Positions 53,311 through 63,056 of a stretch of DNA of 64,000 bases are shown here, piece after piece. How positions within the stretch are numbered: the first letter of the stretch is position 1; every line of letters begins with the position of its first letter. Location of the stretch: assembly GCA_963808165.1 (NCBI GenBank), contig CAWEET010000016.1:290940-354939 (forward strand), in the 5' to 3' direction. The DNA comes from Thiosocius sp963808165 (lineage in GTDB: Bacteria > Pseudomonadota > Gammaproteobacteria > Chromatiales > Chromatiaceae). The notes under the pieces are model-generated. The model was given only the letters and a program-made list of their open reading frames with translations, was not told the DNA's origin and ran no database searches. The position numbers and the translations under genes were made by a program.

Positions 53311-54663
53311 TTAGCCGCCCGTGGCCGGCCCCGTGTTCGATGGCGTCGGCGACACATCCAGATCGACACTGAAGTAACGCTCGATGGTCGCGTCCACCTC
53401 CTGTCTCAGGCCGGAGTCGTCGCGTCCGGCGAGACGCCGATACAGTCCCTCGGCGATGTCGCTGAAGCGGTCGAGCAGGCGCGGATCGAAGTGCGATCCG
53501 CGGCCCTCGTGCAGAATCTGCATGGTCTCTTCGAAGCTGAAGGGTTCCTTGTAGGGTCGTTGCGAGGCGAGGGCATCGAAGACATCCGCGATCGCGAATA
53601 TCCGAGCGCCGATGGGTATCGCCTCTCCGGATCTTCCCGCCGGGTAGCCGCTTCCGTCGAACTTCTCATGGTGATGGCCGACGACATCGGCTGCGTCGTC
53701 CAGCCACCGACTGCGGGCCACGATATCCAGGCCATGATCGACATGGGTCTTCATCGTGTTGAATTCGTCTTCGTCGAGGCGACCGGGTTTCAGCAGCACA
53801 TCGTCACGGATTCCGATCTTGCCGACGTCGTGCAGGAACGCACCTTTGATCAGCGACCGTATCTGTGCGTCATCCAGGCCGGCTGCCTCCGCCAGGCGTA
53901 CCGAATACAGAGTTACCCGATAATTGTGCGCGTCGGTATCGCTGTCCTTCTTTGCTATCGCGCTGCCCAGCACCTGCAGCGTCTCCAGATTCGAAGAGAG
54001 CAGGCCTTCGGAATAACGCGTAATCCGTTGCAGCAGTCGCGCAATGATCGGGTACAGAACCAGTGCCGTCAGCAAGACGATCCCTACGACGTAAGCGGCG
54101 GTGACCAATGCATTGCGGCGTGCTTCCGCCCGCGCCGCATCAGAGACGGCGAAGAGCGCATGCGCGATGACCTGTCGTTGCTGTTTCGCCGACACCGGCA
54201 AGCGCAATTCGACGAAGCTCCGTCCATCGATTTCGAGCGATTCCACCTCCGCCCGATCGACGGCGAGCCGCGGCATCTCAGACACCCGTTGTCTGATCTC
54301 CGGTGCAATATCGCCATCGACTTCTGGCCACTGGGCAATCGATTCGCCGTCATCGAAGTAGAACTGAGCGAACGTAAAACGCCCGTGTCGCCGATCCATC
54401 TCTCTTTCCGGTTCCTCTCGCATGGCCTGCTCGACCGCCACTTTGAGCGGAAGCCCGGAATTCGCAAGCAGTTCCCGGGCACGAAACCGGATCCATTCGA
54501 TCTCGTTCCGTGCATGCTGCAGCACATCCTCACCGATGCGATCGAAGGTTCTGAAATAACTGATCCCCGCCATCAATGCCGCCACCAACAGACTCGCGAT
54601 CAGGAGTCTGAGGATGAGTGCGCGATGGACCAATGCGCTGGATGAATAATTTCTTTGCGTCAC
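53311..54663 (-). CDS. membrane HD-GYP cyclic-di-GMP phosphodiesterase
   Basis: About 450 residues if it starts at GTG 54663 (VTQRNYSSSALVHRALILRL); the start is uncertain and the frame stays open upstream to 54966. A membrane helix (LLIASLLVAALMAGISYF), a periplasmic sensor part of about 140 residues and a second helix (LVTAAYVVGIVLLTALVLYP) precede the HD-GYP domain. GAFLHDVGKIGI, VGHHHEKFDGSGYP and an Asp near DVFDALASQRPYK match active HD-GYP enzymes. It should degrade c-di-GMP in response to a periplasmic signal, affecting biofilm and motility. Confidence 0.9.
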   Translation of the reverse strand: MTQRNYSSSALVHRALILRLLIASLLVAALMAGISYFRTFDRIGEDVLQHARNEIEWIRFRARELLANSGLPLKVAVEQAMREEPEREMDRRHGRFTFAQFYFDDGESIAQWPEVDGDIAPEIRQRVSEMPRLAVDRAEVESLEIDGRSFVELRLPVSAKQQRQVIAHALFAVSDAARAEARRNALVTAAYVVGIVLLTALVLYPIIARLLQRITRYSEGLLSSNLETLQVLGSAIAKKDSDTDAHNYRVTLYSVRLAEAAGLDDAQIRSLIKGAFLHDVGKIGIRDDVLLKPGRLDEDEFNTMKTHVDHGLDIVARSRWLDDAADVVGHHHEKFDGSGYPAGRSGEAIPIGARIFAIADVFDALASQRPYKEPFSFEETMQILHEGRGSHFDPRLLDRFSDIAEGLYRRLAGRDDSGLRQEVDATIERYFSVDLDVSPTPSNTGPATGG

Positions 54664-54999
54664 GCTTCGATGTCCCAGGTTCTCGGGGAGGCAAAACCCT
54701 GCCTGGGTCGCCGCCACGCTTTCGATTTCGGCATTTACCACCCTGTGCGGCCGTGTTGCGCGGCAGCGCCTCGGCCGGTGCCGCAGAAGGATACCAGACG
54801 TCCGGGGGGGCGGACCCGGGCCGCGTTCGTGGCGCAGGCCTGCGTGTCCCGGCGTATCGTGATGCGGCGGAATCCCGACAACGGCCAGCGCGTTGGCCAT
54901 TACGTACTCAGGGAGCGTGATGTATGCTTTTGAAAGGCTCGGGCGGGGTGCTTGAGAGATGAACAAGGTTCGGTCCGAATTCGACGCGGCGGGGTGTAA
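54664..54999. other. 336-base region between divergent genes
   Basis: Either the upstream part of the HD-GYP gene or intergenic. The reverse frame is open here, but its translation lacks features. No RNA gene seen. Confidence 0.3.
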
Positions 55000-55449
55000 A
55001 TGAAGAGGTCTTCGGTTTTCTCGGTGTGCTTGTTGTTGTGGCTGGGTTCAATGACGGGCCATGCTTCCACTCAGCGGGGCGAACAGGCCGCAACCACGGA
55101 TAGGAGCAAGGTCTCGACCGGTGACGCCGCTGCACAGCGAAGTAAGAGCGGCGCGTCGCCAAGGAATACTACGCCGGCAGCTTCGCCCAGCAGGGCCGGC
55201 GACGGCAGCGCCGGTGAGACGAACCAGGCCCAACTCGACGCCCAGTGTGAGCTGGCGCGCGAGATCAAGCTGGCCCCTGAGCGTGCGAGATACATCGATG
55301 ACTGTGTAGCGAAAAAGCAGAAGCCGGATCGGTCCGCGTGCGAACGCTTTTACGCAGACTACGGCGCGCAGTCCGGCAATCGGGCGCCGCTTTACTATGA
55401 CTTGCCGGAGTGTCGGCGCGCCTTTGACGCGCGCCGGAATGCCCCTTAG
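55000..55449 (+). CDS. exported protein of unknown function
   Basis: 149 residues. A signal peptide (VFSVCLLLWLGSMTGHA) is followed by a low-complexity Ser/Thr/Ala linker and then a conserved-looking C-terminal block CELAREIKLAPERARYIDDC...CERFYADYGA. The paired cysteines and KLAPER motif resemble a small periplasmic family of gammaproteobacteria that I cannot name. Starts at ATG 55000 without a strong ribosome-binding site. Confidence 0.65.
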   Translation: MKRSSVFSVCLLLWLGSMTGHASTQRGEQAATTDRSKVSTGDAAAQRSKSGASPRNTTPAASPSRAGDGSAGETNQAQLDAQCELAREIKLAPERARYIDDCVAKKQKPDRSACERFYADYGAQSGNRAPLYYDLPECRRAFDARRNAP

Positions 55450-55567
55450 CGACACTGGCTCAATTCGACGTCGACCCCGACCCCGAGTTCGCCCTCGGCA
55501 GTGCCGCACTGGCCTTCCCCAACGGCTTGGTCGCGCGCAGCGCGCGCTACGGCATGGGCCGGAGAGT

Positions 55568-55849
55568 TCACTGGAGGTCGTAGTGTTTTTCGACGTCCTG
55601 CTCGATGTCCCAGGTACAACTCAGGCCCTGCGGAAAGGTTATCAGGTCGCCACGCTGGAACGTTTGTGGTTCGCCGCCGTCCGGTGTGACCGTGAACCTG
55701 CCCCGCAGGATGTAGCAGGTCTCCTGCTGCTGGTAGGTCCAGGGGAAGCTCGAGGCCTCCTTGCGCCAGATCGGCCAGTCGTAGACGCCCAGTACCTCGA
55801 GCTTCATCGGTGACGGTTTCCGTTCGACCAGTATCTGCAGTTCACTCAT
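55568..55849 (-). CDS. small cupin-domain protein
   Basis: 93 residues from ATG 55849 (MSELQILVERKPSPMKLEV). WPIWRKEASSFPWTYQQQETCYILRGRFTVTPDGGEP is a cupin half with the typical His-poor Y/E pattern, and GDLITFPQGLSCTWDIEQDVEKHYDL the second. It belongs to the short cupins annotated as ethanolamine-utilisation-like or DUF861. Metal ligands are reduced, so enzyme activity is doubtful. Divergent to pncC. Confidence 0.8.
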   Translation of the reverse strand: MSELQILVERKPSPMKLEVLGVYDWPIWRKEASSFPWTYQQQETCYILRGRFTVTPDGGEPQTFQRGDLITFPQGLSCTWDIEQDVEKHYDLQ

Positions 55850-55933
55850 CCGGGCTACCTGTTCGGTTATGCTTTGTTCATCGAATCGCTCAGGCGGGCA
55901 GTTTAACGGACGCACAACGGGAGGCGCGACCGA

Positions 55934-56410
55934 ATGGACCGGATGGCGACGGTGTTGGAACTCGCCACCCATCTGCAACGACGCGGCTGGTGGCTGGCCT
56001 GTGCGGAGTCCTGCACCGGCGGCGGCATCGCCGCGGCGCTGACCGACGTGGCCGGCTCCAGCGCCTGGTTCGATCGGGGTTTCGTCACCTACAGCAACCT
56101 CGCGAAGCAGGAGATGCTCGGCGTGTCGCCCGCCACACTGGCCCGCTGCGGTGCGGTCAGCCGTGAGACTGTCATCGAGATGGCTACCGGCGCGCTGCTA
56201 CGCAGTCGCGCGCAACTCGGCGTCGCGGTAAGCGGTATCGCCGGGCCGGGCGGAGGCACCCAGGACAAGCCGGTTGGCACGGTCTGGATCGCCTGGGCCC
56301 GCGGCGCCGAGACATGGGCCAGCCGTGAACTTTATGCGGGGGACCGCGCGCAGGTAAGGGCTGCGACCGTCGACACCGCCCTGAAAGGCTTGCTGGACCG
56401 GGCGCGATGA
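55934..56410 (+). CDS. pncC: nicotinamide-nucleotide amidase PncC (CinA C-terminal type)
   Basis: 158 residues. LACAESCTGGGIAAALTDVAGSSAWFDRGFVTYSNLAK and VSGIAGPGGGTQDKPVGTVWIAWA are the hallmark motifs; the Ser and Lys for catalysis are in place. It converts nicotinamide mononucleotide to nicotinic acid mononucleotide and ammonia in NAD recycling. It is the first gene of pncC-thpR-recA-recX; its stop overlaps the thpR ATG. Confidence 0.93.
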   Translation: MDRMATVLELATHLQRRGWWLACAESCTGGGIAAALTDVAGSSAWFDRGFVTYSNLAKQEMLGVSPATLARCGAVSRETVIEMATGALLRSRAQLGVAVSGIAGPGGGTQDKPVGTVWIAWARGAETWASRELYAGDRAQVRAATVDTALKGLLDRAR

Positions 56411-56925
56411 GTGGGGCACGTCGACTGTTTTTTGCGCTGTGGCCGGACGACGCGACCCGTCAGGCCCTGTTCCACTGGCAGACGCACAACCTGCCGCACG
56501 ATGCGCGCTGGCAGCACCGTGCCGATCTGCACATGACGCTGCACTTCCTCGGCCCGGTCGATCCGGGTCGGATCGACGATCTGCGCTCCTTGGGTGCCGA
56601 TCTGCGCGGCCGCAGCTTTACGCTGGTGCTCGACCGGATTGGTCACTGGCCGAGGCCGCAGGTGCTGTGGGCCGGACCGACCTCGCCGCCGGGAGATCTG
56701 ATCGCATTGCATGGGCGGCTGGGCGAAGGGCTGCGCGGGCAGGGGTTTCAGACCGAGGAGCGGGCGTTTCGCTCGCACGTGACGCTGGCACGCAAGGTTC
56801 GTCGTGCGGTGGGTTTCGGCCCGTTGGAACCCCTCACCTGGCCGGTGCGTGAGCTGGCGCTGGTGGAGTCCAGGCCCGGCTCGGCGCCCATGTACCAGCC
56901 GATCGGGCGCTGGATGCTGGATTGA
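56407..56925 (+). CDS. thpR: RNA 2',3'-cyclic phosphodiesterase ThpR
   Basis: 172 residues, in the 2H phosphoesterase family. Both catalytic HxT motifs are visible: LHMTLHFLGPV and SHVTLARKV. The enzyme opens or forms 2'-5' links in RNA ends. Its ATG overlaps pncC (ATGA), so the two are translationally coupled. The gene ends 90 bases before recA. Confidence 0.92.
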   Translation: MSGARRLFFALWPDDATRQALFHWQTHNLPHDARWQHRADLHMTLHFLGPVDPGRIDDLRSLGADLRGRSFTLVLDRIGHWPRPQVLWAGPTSPPGDLIALHGRLGEGLRGQGFQTEERAFRSHVTLARKVRRAVGFGPLEPLTWPVRELALVESRPGSAPMYQPIGRWMLD

Positions 56926-57015
56926 CGCGGCCGGGCAAATTCGACTGGAAAACATAAAGAGAACAAACTAGACTCAGCGCAAGACCTACCACTAGCCGCT
57001 TCGGGGGGAGCATCC

Positions 57016-58062
57016 ATGGACGAGAATCGCAAGAAGGCGCTGGCAGCCGCACTGAGCCAGATCGAAAAACAGTTCGGCAAGGGCTCGGTGATGCGCATGG
57101 GGGATGCCAATGCGGTGCGCAATATCGAGGTGGTGTCGACCGGCTCGCTGAGCCTCGACCTGGCCCTAGGTGTCGGTGGCGTGCCAAAGGGCCGCGTGGT
57201 CGAGATCTACGGGCCGGAGTCTTCCGGCAAGACGACCATGACACTGCACATCGTCGCCGAAGCACAAAAGGAAGGCGGCACCTGTGCGTTCATCGATGCG
57301 GAACATGCGCTCGATCCCTCGTATGCCGAGAAGCTCGGTGTGGACATGGACGAGTTGCTGGTATCGCAGCCGGACACCGGTGAGCAGGCGCTGGAGATCA
57401 CCGATATGCTGGTGCGCTCCGGCGCGGTAGATGTGGTGGTGGTCGATTCGGTCGCGGCACTCACGCCAAAGGCCGAGATCGAGGGCGAGATGGGTGATTC
57501 CCATGTCGGTCTGCAGGCCCGTTTGATGTCGCAGGCGCTGCGTAAGCTCACCGCGAATATCAAGCGATCCAACACCGTGGTGATCTTCATCAACCAGATC
57601 CGCATGAAGATCGGTGTGATGTTCGGCAGTCCCGAGACCACCACCGGCGGCAATGCGCTCAAGTTCTACTCCTCGGTGCGCCTCGATATCCGCCGGATCG
57701 GTGCGATCAAGAAGGGCGACGAGGTGGTCGGCAACGAGACCCGCGTCAAGGTGGTCAAGAACAAGGTCGCACCGCCGTTTCGCCAGGCCACGTTCGAGAT
57801 CCTGTACGGCGAGGGGGTGTCACGCGAGGGCGAGATCATCGAGCTGGGTGTGGCGCAGGGTCTGATCGAGAAATCCGGTGCCTGGTACAGCTACAACGGC
57901 GACCGCATCGGCCAGGGCAGGGAGAACGTACGCAATTTCCTGAAGGAGAACCCGGAGATCGCGCGTCATGTCGAGAAACAGATCCGCGCCGCACTGATCC
58001 CGGAAGAGCCGGCCAATACCGCAGACAAGGCCACTGCCGCGGCGGCAGACAGCGACAATTGA
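57016..58062 (+). CDS. recA: recombinase RecA
   Basis: 348 residues, full length. GPESSGKTTMTLH is the Walker A motif, VVVDSVAALTPKAEIEGEMGDSHVGLQARLMSQALRKL the L1/ATP region, and VIFINQIRMKIGVMFGSPETTTGGNALKFY the L2 region. It pairs DNA strands and triggers LexA cleavage. A ribosome-binding GGGGGGAGC lies before the ATG. I see no typical CTGT-N8-ACAG LexA box in the 90 bases upstream, though transcription could start before thpR. The recX ATG overlaps its stop. Confidence 0.97.
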   Translation: MDENRKKALAAALSQIEKQFGKGSVMRMGDANAVRNIEVVSTGSLSLDLALGVGGVPKGRVVEIYGPESSGKTTMTLHIVAEAQKEGGTCAFIDAEHALDPSYAEKLGVDMDELLVSQPDTGEQALEITDMLVRSGAVDVVVVDSVAALTPKAEIEGEMGDSHVGLQARLMSQALRKLTANIKRSNTVVIFINQIRMKIGVMFGSPETTTGGNALKFYSSVRLDIRRIGAIKKGDEVVGNETRVKVVKNKVAPPFRQATFEILYGEGVSREGEIIELGVAQGLIEKSGAWYSYNGDRIGQGRENVRNFLKENPEIARHVEKQIRAALIPEEPANTADKATAAAADSDN

Positions 58063-58541
58063 TGTCACCGGCCGGGCGCGATCTGGAAGCGGACGATGCG
58101 GCGGCCATCGAGCTGGCCGCGGTCAGGTTTCTGGCGGTGCGCGAACACAGTCGGCATGAACTGCGTCGAAAGCTGCGCGGCCGCAGCCACGACCCGGGCC
58201 TGATCGACGGGGTACTGGACGACCTCGAGCGGCAACAGCTGCTCAGCGATGAACGATTCGCCGAACAGTACCTGGAGCAGCGCATGCGCCGGGGCTTCGG
58301 GCCGCTGCGGATTCGCGCCGAACTGGAGCAGCGCGGTGTTGCCGACCCAGTGATCGCAGCGGCGCTGCAACGGGCGCACCCGGATTGGGAAGGCCTGCTG
58401 GTCGAGGCGGCTGCGCGCAAGTTCGGCGAACAGCCGGGCTTCGATCTGCGCGATCTCGCCAGACGCGGCCGCTTTCTGGAACAGCGCGGTTTTCCGATCA
58501 GCCTGATCAGACGCCATCTGGAGCGGATCAGGGAGTTCTAG
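58062..58541 (+). CDS. recX: RecA regulatory protein RecX
   Basis: 159 residues starting in overlap with the recA stop (TTGATG). It is an all-helical repeat protein: AAVRFLAVREHSRHELRRKLRGRS, DGVLDDLERQQLLSDERFAEQYLEQRMRRGFGPLRIRAELEQRGV, and a third repeat with RGRFLEQRGFPISLIRRHL. RecX binds inside RecA filaments and limits their activity. Its position right after recA is conserved. Confidence 0.93.
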   Translation: MSPAGRDLEADDAAAIELAAVRFLAVREHSRHELRRKLRGRSHDPGLIDGVLDDLERQQLLSDERFAEQYLEQRMRRGFGPLRIRAELEQRGVADPVIAAALQRAHPDWEGLLVEAAARKFGEQPGFDLRDLARRGRFLEQRGFPISLIRRHLERIREF

Positions 58542-58682
58542 GGTCTGGCGGGCAACCGTCGGGCAGCCCGCGCAGCGGGCCTTAATCGCCTGAAATGGCG
58601 TTGTTTTGGCGACTGTGCGTTGGTGACTTTTCTGCTCAAGCTGCATAACATTCCAGTTTTGCAGTCTGATCTCCAGTCGCGT

Positions 58683-61310
58683 ATGAAAACCAGCGCAGAA
58701 ATTCGCTCCGCCTTCCTCGATTACTTTGCGGGTAAAGACCATGCCATTGTCGAGTCGAGTCCGCTCGTGCCGGCCAACGACCCGACATTGCTGTTTACCA
58801 ATGCCGGCATGGTCCAGTTCAAGGACGTGTTCCTCGGCAAGGAGACCCGCAGCTACGTCCGGGCGACCAGTTCGCAGCGCTGCGTGCGTGCCGGGGGCAA
58901 ACACAACGACCTGGAGAACGTGGGCTATACGGCGCGCCACCACACCTTTTTCGAAATGCTGGGCAACTTCAGCTTCGGGGACTATTTCAAACGTGACGCG
59001 ATACTGTATGCCTGGGAGTTTCTCACCAAGGTGTTGCAGTTGCCGGCCGACAGGCTCTGGGTAACCGTCTACCGGGACGATGACGAGGCGGCGGCGGTCT
59101 GGCTGGACGAGGTCGGCGTAGATCCCGGACGCTTCACGCGGATCGGCGACAAGCCGGGCGGAAAGCCGTTCGAGAGCGACAATTTCTGGTCAATGGGCGA
59201 CACTGGGCCGTGCGGGCCCTGCTCGGAGATCTTCTTCGATCATGGCCCGGATGTCTGGGGTGGTCCACCGGGTACCGACGAGGAAGACGGCGATCGCTAT
59301 ATAGAGATCTGGAACCTGGTATTCATGCAGTACAACCGGGGCGCCGGCGGCGAAATGACCCCGCTGCCGAAACCCTCGGTCGACACCGGCATGGGATTGG
59401 AGCGACTCGCCGCGGTGATGCAGGGCGTGCACTCCAACTATGAAATCGACCTGTTCCAGGCCCTGATCAAGGCGGCCGCGCAGGCCGCCGGTACCACCGA
59501 TCTGAGCGCCAAGTCGCTGCGCGTGATCGCCGACCACATCCGCTCCTGTGCGTTTCTGATCGTCGACGGCGTGACGCCAGGTAACGAGGGCCGTGGTTAC
59601 GTCCTGCGCCGAATCATCCGACGTGCGATACGGCATGGTTACCAGTTAGGTCAGCATGAACCCTTCTTCTACAAGCTGGTTGACGCCCTGGATGACCAGA
59701 TGGGTGCAGCCTATCCGGAGCTGAGCCGGTCGAGGGCGGTGGTCGCACGTGTGCTCCGGCTCGAGGAGGAACGTTTCGCCGAGACCATCGAGCAGGGCAT
59801 GAAGATACTCGACGAGGCGATCCAGGGGATGCACGACAAGGTCATTCCCGGCCAGGTCGTTTTCAAGCTCTACGACACCTACGGTTTTCCCACCGACCTG
59901 ACCGCTGACATTGCGCGCGAGAAGGGCCTGGAGATCGACCGCGCGGGTTTCGATCGGGAGATGGAGGCGCAGCGTAGCCGGGCTCGGGCAGCGAGCCATT
60001 TCGGTGCGGTGCAGACGGCCGAGATCGACATCGATGGCGAAACCGACTTCACCGGTTACGACCGCCTGGACGACTCGGCCACCGTCGTCGCGCTGTTTCG
60101 CGACGGTGAGCCGGCCGACCGACTGGCTGCCGGCGACAAAGGCATGGTGGTGCTCGATCGCACGCCTTTCTATGCCGAATCCGGTGGCCAGGTCGGTGAC
60201 GTCGGCCACCTGAGTGTGGCCGGCGGCGGTGATTTCGTGGTTTCCGACACCCGCAAACAGTCCGGCACCGTATTCGCTCATCTTGGCGAGCTGCAGTCCG
60301 GCGAGGTCAGCGTCGGAGATCTGGTCGACGCTGCGGTCGCCACGGACCGACGCCATGCCACCGCACTGAATCATTCCGCAACCCATCTGCTGCATGCCGC
60401 GTTGCGGCGGGTGTTGGGCGACCACGTGGGCCAGAAGGGCTCCCTGGTCGATTCAGACCGCCTGCGTTTCGATTTCTCGCACTTCGAGCCGCTGAGCCGC
60501 AGTCAGCTGATCGAGATAGAGCGACTGGTCAACGAACAGATCCGTATGAATGCCTTGGTGGAGACCCGCATCATGGCGATTGATGACGCCAAGGCCTCGG
60601 GAGCGATGGCGCTGTTCGGTGAGAAATACGACGACTATGTCCGGGTACTGCGCATGGGTGATTTTTCCACCGAGTTGTGTGGCGGGACGCATGTGAAGTC
60701 GCTGGGTGACATCGGCCTGTTCAAGATCACCGTGGAGACCGGCATCGCCTCGGGCGTCAGGCGTATAGAGGCACTCACGGGTGCCCGCGCCCTGGAATGG
60801 GTGGAGGCGGACGAGGAGCGCCTGTTGCGTGTCGGCGGTCTGATCAATGCAGGCAGGGACGAGGTCGAGGACAAGCTCGGCAAGCTCATCGAGCGCAACA
60901 GAAAGCTCGAAAAGGAACTCGAACAGATCAAGGCGAAACTGGCATCGGCGGCCGGTTCCGATCTCGCCGCGCAGGCGGTCGAGGTCAATGGGGCCCGCGT
61001 GCTGGCTGCACGTCTCGACGGTGCTGACCCTAAATCGCTGCGTGACACCCTCGATCAGTTGAAAAACAAGCTCGGTAGTTCGGTGATCTTGCTGGTGGCC
61101 GTGAACGGCGACAAAGTGAACCTGATCGCCGGCGTGAGCAAGGACCTGACCGACCGTTGCCGTGCCGGTGAGCTGGTCAAGCTGGCGGCCGAGCAGGTCG
61201 GCGGAAAGGGTGGCGGCCGCCCGGACATGGCGCAGGCCGGGGGCTCAAAACCCGGTGGTGTGCCCAAGGCGCTCGAACTGGCGCAGGCTTGGGCCGCCGA
61301 AAGGCTTTAA
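58683..61310 (+). CDS. alaS: alanyl-tRNA synthetase
   Basis: 875 residues from ATG 58683 (MKTSAEIRSAFLDYFAGKDH), which is the usual first helix; the TTG/GTG upstream frame from 58620 is rejected. Class II motifs are present: SYVRATSSQRCVRAGGKHNDLENVGYTARHHTFFEMLGNFSF (with the Arg and motif 2), and motif 3 in EGRGYVLRRIIRRAIRHG. The editing domain has HSATHLLHAALRRVLGDHV and CGGTHV. A C-Ala dimerisation domain follows. It charges tRNA-Ala. It follows recX, as in E. coli. Confidence 0.97.
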   Translation: MKTSAEIRSAFLDYFAGKDHAIVESSPLVPANDPTLLFTNAGMVQFKDVFLGKETRSYVRATSSQRCVRAGGKHNDLENVGYTARHHTFFEMLGNFSFGDYFKRDAILYAWEFLTKVLQLPADRLWVTVYRDDDEAAAVWLDEVGVDPGRFTRIGDKPGGKPFESDNFWSMGDTGPCGPCSEIFFDHGPDVWGGPPGTDEEDGDRYIEIWNLVFMQYNRGAGGEMTPLPKPSVDTGMGLERLAAVMQGVHSNYEIDLFQALIKAAAQAAGTTDLSAKSLRVIADHIRSCAFLIVDGVTPGNEGRGYVLRRIIRRAIRHGYQLGQHEPFFYKLVDALDDQMGAAYPELSRSRAVVARVLRLEEERFAETIEQGMKILDEAIQGMHDKVIPGQVVFKLYDTYGFPTDLTADIAREKGLEIDRAGFDREMEAQRSRARAASHFGAVQTAEIDIDGETDFTGYDRLDDSATVVALFRDGEPADRLAAGDKGMVVLDRTPFYAESGGQVGDVGHLSVAGGGDFVVSDTRKQSGTVFAHLGELQSGEVSVGDLVDAAVATDRRHATALNHSATHLLHAALRRVLGDHVGQKGSLVDSDRLRFDFSHFEPLSRSQLIEIERLVNEQIRMNALVETRIMAIDDAKASGAMALFGEKYDDYVRVLRMGDFSTELCGGTHVKSLGDIGLFKITVETGIASGVRRIEALTGARALEWVEADEERLLRVGGLINAGRDEVEDKLGKLIERNRKLEKELEQIKAKLASAAGSDLAAQAVEVNGARVLAARLDGADPKSLRDTLDQLKNKLGSSVILLVAVNGDKVNLIAGVSKDLTDRCRAGELVKLAAEQVGGKGGGRPDMAQAGGSKPGGVPKALELAQAWAAERL

Positions 61311-61398
61311 GTCGGCCGACAAATGGTGTTAAATCGCGCCCTTTTCCGAAGCGGCCACGGTCTGGTCGCCGAAGTCGGGTTGAGAACCGAGTAGCAAC

Positions 61399-62639
61399 AT
61401 GGCGCTGATCGTACAGAAATATGGCGGGACCTCGGTGGGGTCGGTGGAACGAATCCAGAATGTCGCCGAGCAGGTGAAGCGTTGCCATCGACCAGGGTGA
61501 CGACGTGGTCGTGGTCGTTTCCGCAATGTCGGGCGAAACCAACCGCCTTATCGCGCTCGCCAACGAAATCACCAACGATCCGAATCCGCGCGAGATGGAC
61601 GTGCTGGTATCCACCGGCGAGCAGGTGACGATCGCGCTGCTTTGCATGGCGCTGGAAAAGATCGGGTGCGAGGCGCGCTCCTATACCGGCGCCCAGGTCC
61701 ATATCCTCACCGACAGCGCCCATTCCAAGGCGCGCATCATGGATATCGATCATGCGCGCGTCTGCGCCGACATCAAGAACGGTCGCGTCGTTGTCGTGGC
61801 GGGCTTTCAGGGCGTCGATGAGCACGGTGACATCACCACGCTGGGTCGCGGCGGGTCGGACACGACCGCGGTCGCCATGGCTGCGGCGTTGAAGGCCGAC
61901 GAGTGCCAGATCTTTACCGACGTCGACGGCGTTTACACGACCGACCCGCGGGTGGAGCCCAAGGCCCGCAAACTCGACCGCATCACCTTCGAGGAGATGC
62001 TGGAGATGGCGAGCCTCGGCTCGAAGGTGTTGCAGATCCGGTCAGTCGAGTTTGCCGGGAAGTACAATGTGCCCCTGCGGGTTCTGTCCAGTTTCGAGGA
62101 CAGCGGCGAGGGCACCCTGATTACTCTGGAGGAAGAGGGCATGGAAGAGGCAAGAATTTCGGGGATCGCGTTCAATCGCGACGAAGCGAAACTGACCATC
62201 CGCGGCGTACCGGACCAGCCGGGGGCGGCCTACAAGATCCTCGGCCCGATCGGTGAGGCGAATATCGAGGTCGACATGATCGTGCAGAACATCGCCAATG
62301 ACGGTACAACCGACTTCACCTTCACGGTCAATCGTAAGGATTACCAGAAGGCGCTGAAGATCCTGAATACAGAGGCGGCTGAACTTGGGGCACGCGAAGA
62401 TGTCGGTGATGACAAGATCGTCAAGATCTCATTGGTCGGTGTCGGCATGCGGTCGCATGCCGGCATCGCGAGCACGATGTTCGCCGCATTGTCGGAAGAG
62501 GGCATCAACATCCTGATGATCTCCACCTCGGAGATCAAGATCTCGGTGGTGGTGGATGAAAAATATCTCGAGTTGGGCGTGCGCGCCCTGCACCAGGCAT
62601 TCGAACTCGCAGATCGACGCAGGCGATGCCGGGGCCTGA
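61399..62639 (+). CDS. lysC: aspartate kinase LysC, frameshifted
   Basis: ATG 61399 gives MALIVQKYGGTSVGSVERIQNVAEQVKR, the standard start with the KYGGTS substrate site, but the frame breaks after about 28 codons near 61484. A one-base correction restores AIDQGDDVVVVVSAMSGETNRL. The rest is normal: TLGRGGSDTTAVAMAAALKA, FTDVDGVYTTDPR and two ACT domains (LTIRGVPDQPGAAYKILGPI; VGVGMRSHAGIASTMF). At the 3' end the frame runs on to 62779, while the adjacent frame stops at 62637-62639 soon after HQAFEL; a second indel near 62605 is possible. The enzyme makes aspartyl-phosphate for Lys, Thr and Met synthesis. Confidence 0.85.
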
Positions 62640-62791
62640 TCGCGAGGCGCATCTTGTTCTTCTGCGACGATATTGCTAGAATCCTGTGCCCCGATGCAAT
62701 TGATGAGGGGATAAGGTTGGCAAACGGACATATCGCGCGAGGCCGAGGGATGGATAAGGTCTTGCCGGTGTGCCACTAAAGGAGTGGCTCC

Positions 62792-62972
62792 ATGTTGATT
62801 TTGACTCGTAGGGTCGGCGAAACCCTGATGATCGGAGATGAGGTTACCGTCACGGTTTTGGGCGTAGGGAAACCAGGTGCGAATTGGGGTAAATGCCCCG
62901 CGTGATGTCTCTGTACATCGCGAGGAAATATACGATCGCATCCAGCGCGAGAACGGTGAGTCTACGGGCTGA
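62792..62972 (+). CDS. csrA: carbon storage regulator CsrA, frameshifted
   Basis: AAAGGAGTGGCTCC precedes ATG 62792. [20 protein letters not shown] followed by TVLGV is identical to the usual CsrA start. After the codons for GV the reading frame slips: two bases of the expected GTAAAGGGAAAC are missing (GTAGGGAAAC, about 62866). The correct frame then continues [22 protein letters not shown] to a stop at 62970-62972. As written the protein ends after 37 residues. The error-prone pattern in neighbouring genes suggests a sequence mistake. CsrA binds GGA motifs in mRNA leaders. Confidence 0.85.
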
Positions 62973-63056
62973 CGGTCTGGTGTGGTTCGGTCATTGGCCC
63001 GGCAGATCGTGGGCCGATGTCCGGCTGGCCTTGACCAGGCGCCGGGCAAGTTGTTG

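Noticed and set aside
56926..57015. SOS box upstream of recA
   Set aside because: No CTGT-N8-ACAG match is visible in this space.
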